64,000 nucleotides of DNA from NCBI RefSeq assembly GCF_001949145.1, contig NW_019091539.1:1150548-1214547 (forward strand), given 5' to 3'. Shown piece after piece: positions 1 through 10,720 of the stretch; the stretch's first letter is position 1; each line of letters begins with the position of its first letter. Under the pieces are notes generated by a model, which made no database searches, had not been told where the DNA came from, and worked only from the letters and a program-made list of their open reading frames with translations. This DNA comes from Acanthaster planci. Its lineage: Eukaryota; Echinodermata; Asteroidea; Valvatida; Acanthasteridae. The translations under genes and the position numbers were made by a program.

Positions 1-46
1 CGCAAAGGAATTTTTGTGGTTTTGTGGAAAAGGGACCGAGAAAAAC

Positions 47-184
47 ATGCCGACTTATACGAAATGACGACTTATGAATGCCGACTTAGAAATGAAATTT
101 TCAATGAATATGCATTACAGACGATTGGGACTTGTGTCAAAAGGCTAACTTAGACGATATGATGAGTTACGTGATGCCGACTTA
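47..184. repeat. Degenerate short repeat of an ATGMCGACTTA 11-mer
   Basis: The 11-mer ATGCCGACTTA or ATGACGACTTA starts at 47, 64, 78 and 174. The first three copies are spaced 14-17 bases apart and the last lies about 96 bases on. The copies sit at the left edge of the window, so the array may extend beyond it. It looks like a decayed minisatellite or the end of a larger repeat. Confidence 0.5.
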
Positions 185-383
185 GGTGGAGTTTCCTGTA
201 CCAAAATGTACCGTTAACCATGTTATGTTTCCTGCCCACACCATAATATCAATTGGTTTGAATGTATTTCATCCAGACATGCATGAAATAGAGAAGCTGG
301 TCCGAACAATCCAAGCCGATGGTCTTCTATGGGGAGCATGTAAGTTTGATCCACCCTTTACTTTCAATAAACTGCTCCCCTTC

Positions 384-544
384 TTTGGGGAGATGTTAAT
401 TTGTATAACAGGTTTTGCCCTAACCCAACGTATATATTGATAAACACTGTATGCTCAGTGCTTGTCCGAGAGCTTGTGAAAAAATTCACAAGCTTACTCG
501 GGTGGGACTCGAACTCACGAACCCTAAAAAAAATACATCTTGAA
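384..544 (-). mobile_element. tRNA-like SINE family, internally deleted copy 1
   Basis: This segment shares its opening with the copies at 58.6-59.1 kb (GGGGAGATGTTAATTT, GGTTTTGCCC, CCAACGTATAT, then GTCCGAGAGCTTG and ACAAGCTTACTCGGG). It also shares the closing AAATACATCTTGAA. Read on the minus strand it contains a pol III B-box-like GAGTTCGAGTCC. After the B box the copy jumps to the terminal part, so the A-box half of the tRNA-like region is deleted. It is a relic, not a tRNA gene. Confidence 0.75.
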
Positions 545-3398
545 ACTATATTTCCTACTATTTTGTCACAGCTAAATTGGTACCTCTGGCATATGGCATT
601 AAGAAACTTCAAATCGGCTGTGTTGTCGAAGATGACAAAATTGGGACCGATTTCCTGGAAGAGGAGATTACAAAGTTTGAAGATATGGTAAATATGAAAA
701 ACCATTTATTCTGCAAACTTCGCTTTATACCCCTGAATTGTAAAGCTTTCATTCATTTTTTACCTTGAATTTGGAGAGTAAAAAATGGTGATAGTGCCTG
801 AAATGTCATTTTCAGCATTGCTACCAAATAGCTTGCCTCCGTGTTGATTTTTGATTTGTCCAGAGAGCAGAATTTTCACTTTATGTTGCCTCCTAAAAGC
901 AAAAAAAAAGGAACATTGGACTACGCAGTATCAGTCATCACTGACATATCATATTGATTGCATTGATATTTTTTTAATCCATCGTGATGCTCAGTAGAAA
1001 ATAGTTTGACCCAGATATGAGAAAAGCCCGATATCTGTGTTTACATAAACAACTGTATACAATGTCATGTATGTAGAGTAGATTTTACAGTGTAACTGTC
1101 ATGTAAAACTATAAACAATTTACTCATGATTTAAAGAGCAGTGTAGCAACAACATCATGCTGTTGTAAAAAGCAAATTTTGAAGGTTGTAATCTCTTGAA
1201 GCCTTTGATTTTGTTTCTGATGTTTTCCAGTCCTTTTATAAAAGGTTCTAACTATAAACAAGATAACTTGGCAGATGCCAACAACCTAGTCATGGTGAAA
1301 GAGTTTGCTGTTATCACAGCGGTGCGTCTTTCTATGCCCCGCTAACAAAGTCAGCTTGTGTTTGTTTACACATCATTCTTGTTCCTTTCATTATTCAGGT
1401 ACAGAGTGTAGACGTTGCCGCCTTCAATAAGATCTAAGACTGAGCCGAGATCAATGGATACACCTAACAGCTCTTTGGAAAATTCATCTCTCTGCTTGGA
1501 ATTTCCACATATACCACTAACACTAGTTGTCTATTGTCTCTTTGAATATGCAACTGTCATATGGCATGGGCTATTCCACACCATACATCTGTGGCACGAC
1601 TCAGACTTAGGTAGAGAATAGATTGCTAGATACAAAGTACCTCAGGCTGTAATTAAGTTGGCTAACACTGCCATAGCATTTGGGAGGGTTCAATTAAACT
1701 TCAAGCCACAAGGAAGTTTTTTATTGCAACCATGACAGTTCTCAAATTTCGGTTATACAGTGCCCCCTTTGTGTTTATTGAAAATATTGGTTTACTGGGT
1801 TACTTTATAGAAGCTTAGATGCTTTTTCAAAATATTGTGATTGAATGAATTTCTACAAGTGCCAGGTTGGAACTGTCTTAGCAATCAGACTGGTTGGATG
1901 CCATCTCATTGACCGGGTGTGGCCTTGTTCAGAAGAACCAATCAAATTTAGCCATGACTTAACACTGTTTGGCTTGAAGTACACACCACTTTGGGGGACT
2001 GAAAAGACACTTTTTTCAACAGATTTCTGTTCCAGCATACCAATGTATTGCTACTGAAGCATGTTCAGAACCTTTGTAGGCTTGATTTATCTGTCAAAGT
2101 TGCCTCTGAAGTAAATGGAGTGGAGCGTGAACATTGCCACTGAATTAATAAAGAAGATGAAGTTAAATATGCAATTTGACAGTTTTTTATACGAGCTTCA
2201 TTAATGTTGGCCCGGCCGTTTAAAAAAATTATAGAGCAGCAAAAGGTTATCGGAGAAATTTCATATTAGTGAATTATTTTTAAAAAAGGTTTGATGAAGC
2301 CGAATAAGCCTGGTAAATTTCAATTTGAAATTTCTGAAAAGAATTCTTATTTCAGAAAAATGAAAGCATACGACAAGGTTAATCCCTTGGAAGTTCCATT
2401 TTCGATAGATTTTGCAAGAATTCAAACTGAAACCCTGTCAACTTGCAAGATGATTCCTCAACTTTCGGAGGAATTCGTGAACATTCTGTTTCCTTTTAAA
2501 AAAGGAAAGACTAACCCCTTGCCAAATAAATTTTGATGGACTTAAAATTTTATATTTCAGTTCTAACAAAAGCAACATTTTGGCAAAAATGTTAAAAAAT
2601 TCAAACTTTCAACAATGCTGGTAAATCGCTTTTAATCCTGAAACTTAATGGCTTGGATGGTTTTCAAACATTGCTACTGATAAGTAAAAGCAAGGCTGAT
2701 CTTTTCGAACCTGAATGTGAGCAGAATCATTAATTAAAAATTAAAAAATGGATAAGACTAATTCCAATGGAATTAAACTTTTGGCAAAATGTTCAAAACT
2801 TATAATTTCAGAAAAAAATAGGTTAATAACACAGACCCTTCAGGGATTTTTTCCACTTCAAAACGTTATATTTTCCAAAACTCCAATTTCCAAAACAAAT
2901 GGCAGAACCCTTTGAACTGAAAATCAAACTGTTTCTTGCAAAAGTTCAACTTTCAGGCTTTGATAAACTTATTTGTTAATCCTCGTTTAAATGGCCCACT
3001 GGATTTGGATAACATATTTTAATAACATGGAACCATTACATATTCAGACAATTTCTTAAATTATCAAGGTACAGAATAGAGGTATATTAGGTGCTTCTAA
3101 CTTCAGGCTGAAATAAGGCATTGACGGTGAAATCGGAAATTATTGAGATTGTGAGATTGACTGCAACCTACGGACGGGAATGTTTCATGTTTACAAGTAA
3201 ATGCTACCTTGCTTGGAATGCACATTGGGTGCCTTAAACCAATATTTTTGAAAGAAAAGTTAAGTGTTGTCTTTTCTGAGGCCTGTTTTTACTTTTCACT
3301 CGGAATTGTCCCAGAGGTACTGTCAGCAGTGTGGCTTCTCTTATCGTTCGGAAGTCGGACTGTTCATTTCAGTAACGGCGGTGGAACAATTTTCAAAT
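545..3398. other. AT-rich stretch without a recognisable gene
   Basis: Frames here are short (under 100 codons), overlap on both strands and match no family I recognise. Between about 2365 and 2800 an A-rich phrase, roughly AAAAATGGAWAAGACTAATCC followed by TTGGCAAAA, recurs in diverged form, suggesting an old degenerate tandem repeat. A run of ten G occupies 3399-3408 just beyond it. Confidence 0.5.
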
Positions 3399-3830
3399 GG
3401 GGGGGGGGCGGTCGTGAGACCATGATTACGCAAACATAATTTGCATAAAATTATAGACCCATCCGTTAAGCTCCTCTCTATAGGACTGGCCAACAGTGGG
3501 TTGCAAACTCTAGACGCTGAGACTATTTGGCGAGGAAACTTCACACCATTTCGTTTTCCAAATTCCTTGAGGGCGCCCCGTCTAGTATCCCAATACAATA
3601 ACGAGGAAATGTTGACAATTTAAACTTTATTTCTTCCCGCGCCTCGGTTTTGGTTCTTGAAAATCTTCATCGCACAAGATTTTGTATTTTAGGCTCCACA
3701 CGGGACAATTAAGATTGATGTGCACACATGTGGCGAGATAAAGTAATTTTTTTTCAGAACAGTTAATTTGGACATCTACCTTCCGCAAAATAAATTGTTG
3801 ATAGGAGCCATAAAAGGGGCCAGCAGTGAT

Positions 3831-4024
3831 ATTCGCCTTGAGCAAAGGCACCCCTTCATCATGGGTTGAAAAGAGCCCCATTGGCAGGGAATGTTCATTT
3901 TGTTGGTAGCACTGTGAATGCAACGCTTGCATTTCATGGTCATTCGTGAACCAACGAAGTGCAGTTCCTACCAATGGGGCTTCCGTTGCTAGGAAAATCG
4001 GGCCTTGGTCCCGCTCGGGGCCCA
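3831..4024 (+). repeat. Dispersed repeat X, copy 1
   Basis: This is about 195 bp of sequence shared in the same orientation with 19891-20092 and 28001-28200. Shared blocks include CTTGAGCARAAGCA, TCATCGGTTGAAAA, GTGTTCATTTTGTTGGTAG, CGTGAACCAACGAAGTGCAG and GTTGCTAGGAAAAT. An open frame of 132 codons on the minus strand (3627-4025) runs through the repeat and is not considered a gene. No terminal inverted repeat or pol III box is evident, so the class is unknown. Confidence 0.8.
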
Positions 4025-4064
4025 TAGGGTGTGGTGTTTCAAGTGAAGGAAAAACCCTATAAGC

Positions 4065-4345
4065 ACATGGGCGTAAATTCCAGGGGGATGGGGCTACATC
4101 TCCCCATACTTTTTGACGGGGGAATGGGCTATTAAATAACCAACCTCCCCCCTTCAGGGGACAACATTTGAAAAAAAAGCTTCACTTACACTTATTGATG
4201 TAAGGTTCAGGGTTGTAAGAATACCTACATGATGTACATCTGTATCACGAACAGTGCCATGAGTATCATATGATGTCAGCACCCACCTTGCATATTTTCA
4301 TGGCTAGGCAATGCTTTGATTTATATCATCCTAATACCCCCAGAC
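4065..4345 (+). repeat. Dispersed repeat Y, copy 1 (diverged)
   Basis: Two blocks resemble 20498-20805: an opening like GCGTAAATTCCAGGGGG followed by a G/C-run-rich segment, and a later block ATGATGTCAGCACCC followed by TTCATGGCTAGGCAA. Both copies lie a short way downstream of an X repeat. Divergence is high and the middle parts do not align by eye. Confidence 0.4.
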
Positions 4346-5029
4346 CCCATCATTCCCCAGTCCCCCACACAAATTACATCACAGCATTAGCTCCACTTTA
4401 ACAGTTCCTCGTGATAGTCTTGATAGATGTATATTCCATGTCTGGCCCTACCAATTTACGGGGTTCACTGCTCAACTTAATTGAATATACAGAAATTTCC
4501 TCAATAACGATGTAATTACCCCGCAAGCATTAGCGAACACAATTCTGCCCAATAATAAGAATCGATCACAGGTATGCGGCGAGAGTTAATACAGTCCCAG
4601 TGGACGCGATCGGGAGTTAAGTCCCCGTTGCAAGGTCATTTCGATTTCCCGCTCTTCATCGTCCTCGTTTCCCTTGGGCCCACCGCAAGACGACAAGCTG
4701 CTCTAGGAGTAGTTTGTCGCCGCAGATTCAGCATTAATGTTCTAGTAAGGTCTCGCAGCTGCAATCGAAGGCGTCCGTGGACTTTGCTAAACCGTTTTTC
4801 ATGCAGAGAGAAAGCTGTTTGTGCAGCTGATGTGAATGTCATTGTACAGACCAAATGATACACAATTCCGCTTATGAAGACTACAATGAATTATGGAAAA
4901 ATTCAAATGAATGGTGCTGAGTGGATGAACTGTAGACCTCAACAGTGGCACATCGTCCTCTATACGCAACCCTACCCTACGTTTTGTGCTAAACATAAAT
5001 GCTATTTAACCTATTCAAGTCAGACCACG
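4346..5029. other. Stretch without recognisable gene
   Basis: Overlapping frames of 60-95 codons on both strands (for example 4574-4858 plus and 4636-4863 minus) cancel each other as evidence. None shows a known domain. Confidence 0.4.
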
Positions 5030-5406
5030 TTATACTGTTTTCTTCTTTGTATTCCAAACCTGGAACAATCTTCTACCGTCGATACCAACTTGCCCTTCGA
5101 GTACAAATTAAAGGTGTTCCTACTATCTTCCCAGAATACCTAATTCATTTTTGTAAACACAAAGTCAGCCATTAATGGTCAGTTATTTACTGATGTGTCT
5201 ACCTATTATTTGAACTATCGTTATTCTTTCTAAAATTCCTACTTGTCTTGTTTACTTTAATTGTTAAATATTATATTCTTGTTCTTGATGTGTTGTTTTT
5301 CTGGCTTTATCCTGAATAATGTTGGGCACATTCACCACAAGCTTCAGCTTTTAGGATGACGCATTCATTAAGTGTTAATAAATGTTACTGAATTGATTGA
5401 TTGATT
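5030..5406 (+). mobile_element. 3' end of a non-LTR retrotransposon (LINE)
   Basis: In one plus-strand frame around 5030-5115 the translation reads FQTWNNLLPSIPTCPSSTN and then a stop. This matches the closing part of LINE ORF2 proteins, where a T/D-WNxLP motif is followed by a hydrophobic and serine-rich end. About 280 bases of AT-rich 3' UTR-like sequence follow and finish at 5391-5406 with a short (TTGA)n run, the kind of microsatellite tail left by LINE insertions. Everything upstream is missing or unrecognisable, so this is a 5'-truncated copy. The group (CR1, L2 or Rex-like) cannot be fixed from so little sequence. Confidence 0.55.
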
Positions 5407-5732
5407 TTACTCAGTGCGATATAAGTCTATAAAACAGCAGAACTGCCTGTCTCCAAATGCACCAAGACAAGAAAAATCTTCAAAGCCTGAATTTTTGGGC
5501 AGTCCGGACCCTCCCTTTAAAAAAAATGATTACCAATGTGCATGTTGTCCTTTAAGCTCTTTACGCCAACATTTTGCACATGCCCACTGGTTACATTTTC
5601 CAAACACTTTTTTCCCGTAAAGAATCCAGGAGAAGTGGTTGTGGTTATTTAAATGATTAAAACCTGAGAGACATTATTTGATACAATCCAGTAAATCCAC
5701 AAATGCCAAACACATTATCTGCAACAAAAATA
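5407..5732. other. Short spacer before the Tc1-like element
   Basis: I see no gene or repeat signal here. The TA dinucleotide at 5731-5732 is the left target-site duplication of the adjacent transposon. Confidence 0.5.
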
Positions 5733-5763
5733 CAGCTCTGGAACAATTATTGGACCGCTAATG
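5733..5763 (+). repeat. Left terminal inverted repeat of the Tc1-like element
   Basis: It starts CAGCTCTGGAACAATTATTG and pairs with 7312-7343. A TA target duplication lies immediately outside. Confidence 0.9.
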
Positions 5764-6061
5764 TGTTTTCCACGTTTCACATTATATTGAGTCATTTTAA
5801 TACATATGCAAATTGTTTTTAGCTGATAAAATTGGAAACTGGAAAAAAGTACAAACTTTATCGATTTTACTGCCAAATTCCTCTTGGATAGTTTCAAAAC
5901 CATCATTTTATGGTAATTCTCTTTTTCAAATTGACCATAAGAGCACTGTGCCAAAGGAATTTAAATTATGCAGATGTCATTACAATTATTGTAAAACACT
6001 GTCATTTTGCGGAATGCTTTCACTCATAGTATGGCAGTTGACAACAATTCATCAGTTAATC

Positions 6062-7025
6062 ATGCCAAACAGTAGAGAGTTGAGCGACGCAACAAAGAAC
6101 TCCATCCTGATTTTGCTGCATGAAGGCCACAGTGAGAGACAGGTGGCTACAAGCATACACGGCTCAATGTTTCGAAGACTGCAGTCCACTACACTAAGAC
6201 GAAGCAGGAGAAGCATGGAAACACCTAGCTGCAGCCAGGTAGAGGCAGGAAAGGACTTTCTTCCACTCGAGATGACCGCTGTCTTATCCGATCATGCCTG
6301 AAAAATCGACGATTGATATCCAGTGATCTTAAGAAGGTGTGGGAAAGTTAAACCACTGTGAGATGTTCAGCGAGAGAAGTCTGTAACAGACTCGTGGAAG
6401 CGGGCTTGAAGTCACACAAGGCCAGAAGGAAGCCCTTCATCAGTGAGAAGCAGAATCGGACGGTTGATGATTGGGCTCAAGTAATCTTCAGCGATGAGTC
6501 TAATCTCCAGTTGTTTCCTACTCCTGGACATGTGATGGCGAGGAGAAGGTCAGAAGAAGCTTACAAACCTGAATGTTTGATTCCTAGGGTGAAATTTGGT
6601 GGCGGTTCTGTGATGATATGGGTTTGCTTTTTGAAGGACAGATGAACCAGAACACATACAGACAAGTTCTGGCGGAAAACCTACCGCCATCAGCCAAGTG
6701 TTTGTTTCCAAACTCTGAGAATTGTTTTTTTTTTCAGCAGGACAATGCCCTTGTCACACAGTCAATCAAGACATGGGTGGCTGATAACAACATCCAGATC
6801 AGGTCCTGGCCCGCTTAGTCACCAGACCTGAACCCCATTGAAAATTTGTGGAACAGTATAAACAAAAGATGCAAGAGCATAAGCCATCAAATAAAGCAGA
6901 GCTGTTTGACTTTTTTGCATCTCGAGTGGGCAGCAGTGACACCTGAAGGATGTCGGAAGCTAGTGGACAGCTTGCAAAAACGCATTAGGGCTGTCATCAA
7001 GAGCAAGGCCATGCCACCAAATACT
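6062..7025 (+). pseudogene. Tc1-family transposase, frameshifted and interrupted
   Basis: The frame opens at 6062 with MPNSRELSDATKNSILILLH, the N-terminal helix-turn-helix paired-like region. It shifts frame near 6160 and continues with VSKTAVHYTKTKQEKHGN, then a second DNA-binding segment with KGLSSTRDDRCL. Two stop codons follow at 6226 and 6349. The first catalytic Asp lies in IFSDES (codon 6493-6495). KFGGGSVMIWVC follows, and a second frameshift occurs near 6620-6645. The second Asp lies in FQQDNA (6741-6743). TAG at 6816-6818 replaces the usual Gln of the WPAQSPDLNP motif. The Glu is in NPIENLW (6840-6842). All three residues of the DDE triad are still identifiable, but the Asp-to-Glu spacing is two residues short of the usual DD34E. 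A segment after ISEKQN is also deleted. The C-terminal helix ends around 7025. This is a clear pseudogene. Confidence 0.93.
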
Positions 7026-7311
7026 GATATCAGACAGACCTGTTTGATTTGTGGTCACAAAATCACAGCTGTAGTTGGGCCGTTTCTCCAATCTAAAAGC
7101 AAGACAAAAATGGTAACATTAATTGATGCAGCATTCGTATCACTGCTGTCTGGTCTAAACATTATATTTGAAGAAAATGAAATGTTGTTGGACTTTCTTT
7201 TGTGCTTTTCAGGTGAATTTATGTTTAAAATAATTAATTAATGGGACGGTCAAGGATGAAGTATATGTCATGATCACAAGCACCTTCTAGTTGACATAAA
7301 ATGACTAAAAA

Positions 7312-7343
7312 CATTAACGGTCTAATAACTTGTTCCAGAGCTG
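7312..7343 (-). repeat. Right terminal inverted repeat of the Tc1-like element
   Basis: It ends in TTGTTCCAGAGCTG, the reverse complement of the left end, and is followed by the TA duplication at 7344-7345. Confidence 0.9.
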
Positions 7344-7345
7344 TA

Positions 7346-9478
7346 CATGGAAGGGAATGATGTTCACGTATTCATTCTTCTTTAAGCGTACGGTTATACA
7401 TGTAGGCCCTATTCATAACAAGCAGGTTTATGATGAGAAAATAGTCAACGTTGTAGTAAGCAAATTACTGCCGATGGCATGTATGCAGATCGAAATCTAC
7501 AATTTAAAATTTCATTAGGCCATGATGAGTTTTGACAAACACCAAGAATCATTTCTATGTCGTATCATATATATCTTAAACTTTGTTTGTTAGCTGCTCT
7601 ATGGTTTTTGATTAGTCACATACTAAACGATAATGACAACGGCATGATAGTTAAATTCTGGAAGCCAAAGTTTATCAATTCGCTCCACGGTGGTCCTTTA
7701 GAGAGTACTCGAGTATCATGATTATTGGACGTGCAAAATAAACAAGTCTCTGGAATTTTCCATTACCCTCCATTTCCGGGGTTGCTATTATTCATCACGT
7801 TGTTTAGCTGCGGTACATTCAGACAAAGCTTACACAACCCCGTAGCCTTGATCAACTTAATTTACACTGTAACTAGGCGGATTGGGTACGGATGAATCGG
7901 GCGATCAGGTGGATCCTATGGGGAATAGTTTAAAAAGGATTTTTGTGTGTGTTATTTTGTGACCTGCTGCGCTGATTTCGCCGAATTTGTGGATTGATCG
8001 TTGAAGCAATTCAGCTGACATAGATGTACACTTTGATTTTTAGTGGGCGCTAGCGCTCCGCAGGCATTGTTAATGTATGAAAACCCATACGTCATAGACG
8101 AGTGCCTGCATAATAATTCATCGACTTCAAAAAGCTCTATGGGATGTTGTCATACAAAATAATGCTTCAAATGAAGCATTATTTTACTGATCGCTTGCCT
8201 CTAAAGAATCAGGTTGTTTGAACAAGTCACCCGTATACAGGCGACTTCATAAATTTGTCATCCCGTTGAGACGAATCCCTTCTGTCAGGTCCGCGCACCG
8301 ACCATTCATTATTCATCCCATTTGCTCAGGGCAACTGGGGGGCTCGTGCAGCCTTCTATTGGGCTATGAACGTGATGAACGCTGGTGATGGCTGTGTTCC
8401 GCGGTAAGAACACACTGTAAAAAACGCTGGGTAATCTATCTCTCAACGCAGGGTACCAGGTGAATTGTGTAACTGTTGGCTATGTTATAGACAGATTACC
8501 AAACCGCCACGATCTTACCCGAGGTATCGACAATTTATCTTTATTTATCCAGTAGCTGCAGAAGTGTTCTTTGTACAACTTATTTTACCAGCGTTAATGC
8601 GTTATCATCATTTCACCCAACACCTAACCACGTAACTGCTTTGATTTGACCGTTTCATCAACCGGTAGAGGGCGCCATAAGTGTGGCCACGTGTGATACC
8701 CTATGAAGCGCCCGTAACTCAATTGTTTGTAACCTTCAGGTATTTCTAGACACGTGTGGCTTGAATGCTGCATCGCTAGCGGAACTGTACTTTCCATACC
8801 ACTGCACTGTCAGTGAATTACCGTCGGCTAACAACGATCCGCAGCGCTGGCTCCGACTCTGACGTCACTGTGATTTCACGCGCTGGCTGACACTACCAGG
8901 AATTTACAGAAAGGTGTGAAACGACCAGACGCAGTGCGGGCAACCTTGTACTAATGCATTCATCGTTGACCCGAGTGAAAAACATGTTATCGATTTGAAT
9001 ATTGCTCCATGTGCGAATGCACCAGGAATGCCTACCTGTCATATTAAATTGCAAATATGACTTTACAAGACAACCGTAACACGATTTTGGCAAATAGCCA
9101 AATACGTCAGGCTGTTGCTAGACTTGTTTTAAAATTTCCTCACTTGTTACAAACCTCGAAGGCTCACTGGACGAGAGAATTATTGGGGCCAAATAAGAAG
9201 AAAAACGAGAGTAAGGGGTTGAAGTTCTCCTGTAGAAAAGCCTCAGAGAACTTGATTTGTGCCACTAAGATACTTCCCGTGGAAGGGGAAATCAAACAAC
9301 CAAACCATCTGGAGGTTAAAAGGCTTTCTGGCACGTCGACAGTTTCGTCAATTAAACAGCAAAACCACTGGATATAAAGATAGACAGATATTTACTATTG
9401 AGCTTCAATCACCAATTTGAACGTAACATTTATGATCTCCTGTGAAATCCTCTAAAAGGTTAACTACTAATTTAACTA
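7346..9478. other. Stretch without recognisable gene
   Basis: No convincing coding frame. It contains a 14-bp-arm hairpin at 8156-8185. A possible internally deleted copy of the CRE-bearing MITE lies at about 8848-8895: TGACGTCACTGTGA is joined directly to TTCACGCGCTGG, two blocks that are far apart in full copies. The 106-codon frame at 9057-9377 has no recognisable domain. Confidence 0.45.
8156..8185. repeat. Near-perfect palindrome, 14-bp arms
   Basis: The left arm AAAATAATGCTTCA (8156-8169) is the exact reverse complement of the right arm TGAAGCATTATTTT (8172-8185), with a 2-base centre. No following gene or T-run makes it look like a terminator, and the function is unknown. Confidence 0.85.
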
Positions 9479-9545
9479 GTACAGAGCGCCGAAGTGTGAC
9501 GTCATTTTGAACTGGTAAGTGTAGTGTAAATGTTCGTATGTGCCA
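9479..9545 (+). mobile_element. CRE-bearing MITE, left-end fragment
   Basis: It begins TACAGAGCGCCGAAGTGTGA and continues through TGACGTCATTTTGAAC to GTGTAATGTAAA-like sequence, matching the first ~60 bp of the copies at 28201 and 29341. The rest of the element is absent. The palindromic TGACGTCA is intact at 9497-9504. Confidence 0.75.
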
Positions 9546-9865
9546 TCCTTTTCCCTATTAAATCTAGGTTTGTGGGCGTCACTTCAGAGGAAACATCATC
9601 TATAGGGCTGGCCATGTTGTGCGATTATGTCAGTGCCCAGGGTATATACAGCACAAACGTAAAAAATCTCTGATTACCACTCGTTACAGAAACAGTGGAA
9701 ATACAAACAGCACCCTCTGACAGATGTTCAAGTAAATCAGCGTACTAGGAACACATGTCTACTTAAGGTAAATTCTCTGTAGACGGGGGACGCACACATT
9801 TTGTTTCTGGCGGGCACCGAATGCCGTTGATTGATTGACTGTGTACATATCAAATTTTGAAATAA

Positions 9866-9878
9866 GGGGGGGGGGGGG
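9866..9878 (+). repeat. Poly-G run (13 bases)
   Basis: An uninterrupted G13 is preceded by AAATTTTGAAATAA. Runs of ten G also occur at 3399-3408, 32032-32041 and 46273-46282. Confidence 0.9.
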
Positions 9879-10479
9879 CACGGACTTCTCCGGGGGATGG
9901 GGGATCCGGGACGAGGGACAGGCTTCCTTTGTAGTTATGCTTCTGACAAGGAATACCATTTGTCCTGTGGACTTTGGTGACACCTTTGTGCCCATCAAAA
10001 CTCTTAGTACGAGCACTGCTAGGAGTGCCATGCATGTAGGGCCTATCACTAAAACACGAAACAATCACATTTGACTTTGTAATGTATAGAGATGTTGGTC
10101 TTGTGCAAAACGTATGATGCATTCCTAATCGACATGACAACAAAATGCGCTCGTGCCTGCCTTCAATAATACGTGTGCAATAGCCAAACTCAGCTCAAAA
10201 TGGATTCCAAAATTCTGTTATTAAGATTTCCCTCGTAATTACAGATGTGATGTTGCAAATTATATTTTGATAATCTGACAGCCGGCGTGTATGCTGCACG
10301 AGGTTCACGAAATTGCTTTGTGGGCGAGAATAGAACGCCAGCAATGCCTGTGATGCATAGCGGAATGTGGGGCGTCTTTCCTCACCTGTGCTCGTAACCG
10401 GTGTGCGCAGTTTGCCCGGGAATATCCCTCTGTATAATAATGTGCGCATAATAAATGCGGGCCAGATGAGTTAATAATT

Positions 10480-10720
10480 CATCTGTCGTGGCGGAGCATA
10501 ATAAACAGGGTTCGCTTCCTGTCACCGTGGCGGCGCAACCCTGGCTAGTCAGCTGCGGAAATCCAGGCCATTTTTCCCGGCTTGGCAACGACAAGCTGGA
10601 GACCGCCGTTTTTTTTCGCCAATTCCCCACCCACTCGCTATGATGACCGGCGCGCGGCGCGCTGCACGTCACATGCTCACCAAAGCTAAGGGCGACGACA
10701 GCGATCGTGCCCACACATAA
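10480..10720. other. CpG-rich patch
   Basis: This is a local concentration of CG dinucleotides, including GGCGCGCGGCGCGC near 10650, in an otherwise AT-rich neighbourhood. It could be a small CpG island or regulatory element. No TATA box, start exon or transcript evidence is visible. Confidence 0.3.

Larger units (their letters stand above)
5733..7343 (+). mobile_element. Tc1-like DNA transposon (inactive, termini intact)
   Basis: This is a 1.6-kb element bounded by terminal inverted repeats at 5733-5763 and 7312-7343. Both arms begin CAGCTCTGGAACA and continue with TTATTRGACCGYTAATG; they differ by a few substitutions and a 1-base indel. TA flanks both ends (5731-5732 and 7344-7345), the hallmark target duplication of the Tc1/mariner superfamily. 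The interior encodes a broken transposase. Size and organisation are typical of a Tc1 element. The right end lacks some subterminal bases that the left end has. It could still serve as a substrate if a related transposase were present, but it cannot mobilise itself. Confidence 0.95.

Noticed and set aside
3415-3432. GACCATGATTACG resembling cloning-vector sequence
   Set aside because: The similarity is only about 13 bases with no vector context on either side.
3627-4025. 132-codon minus-strand frame
   Set aside because: Half of it is dispersed repeat X, and the other X copies do not preserve the frame.
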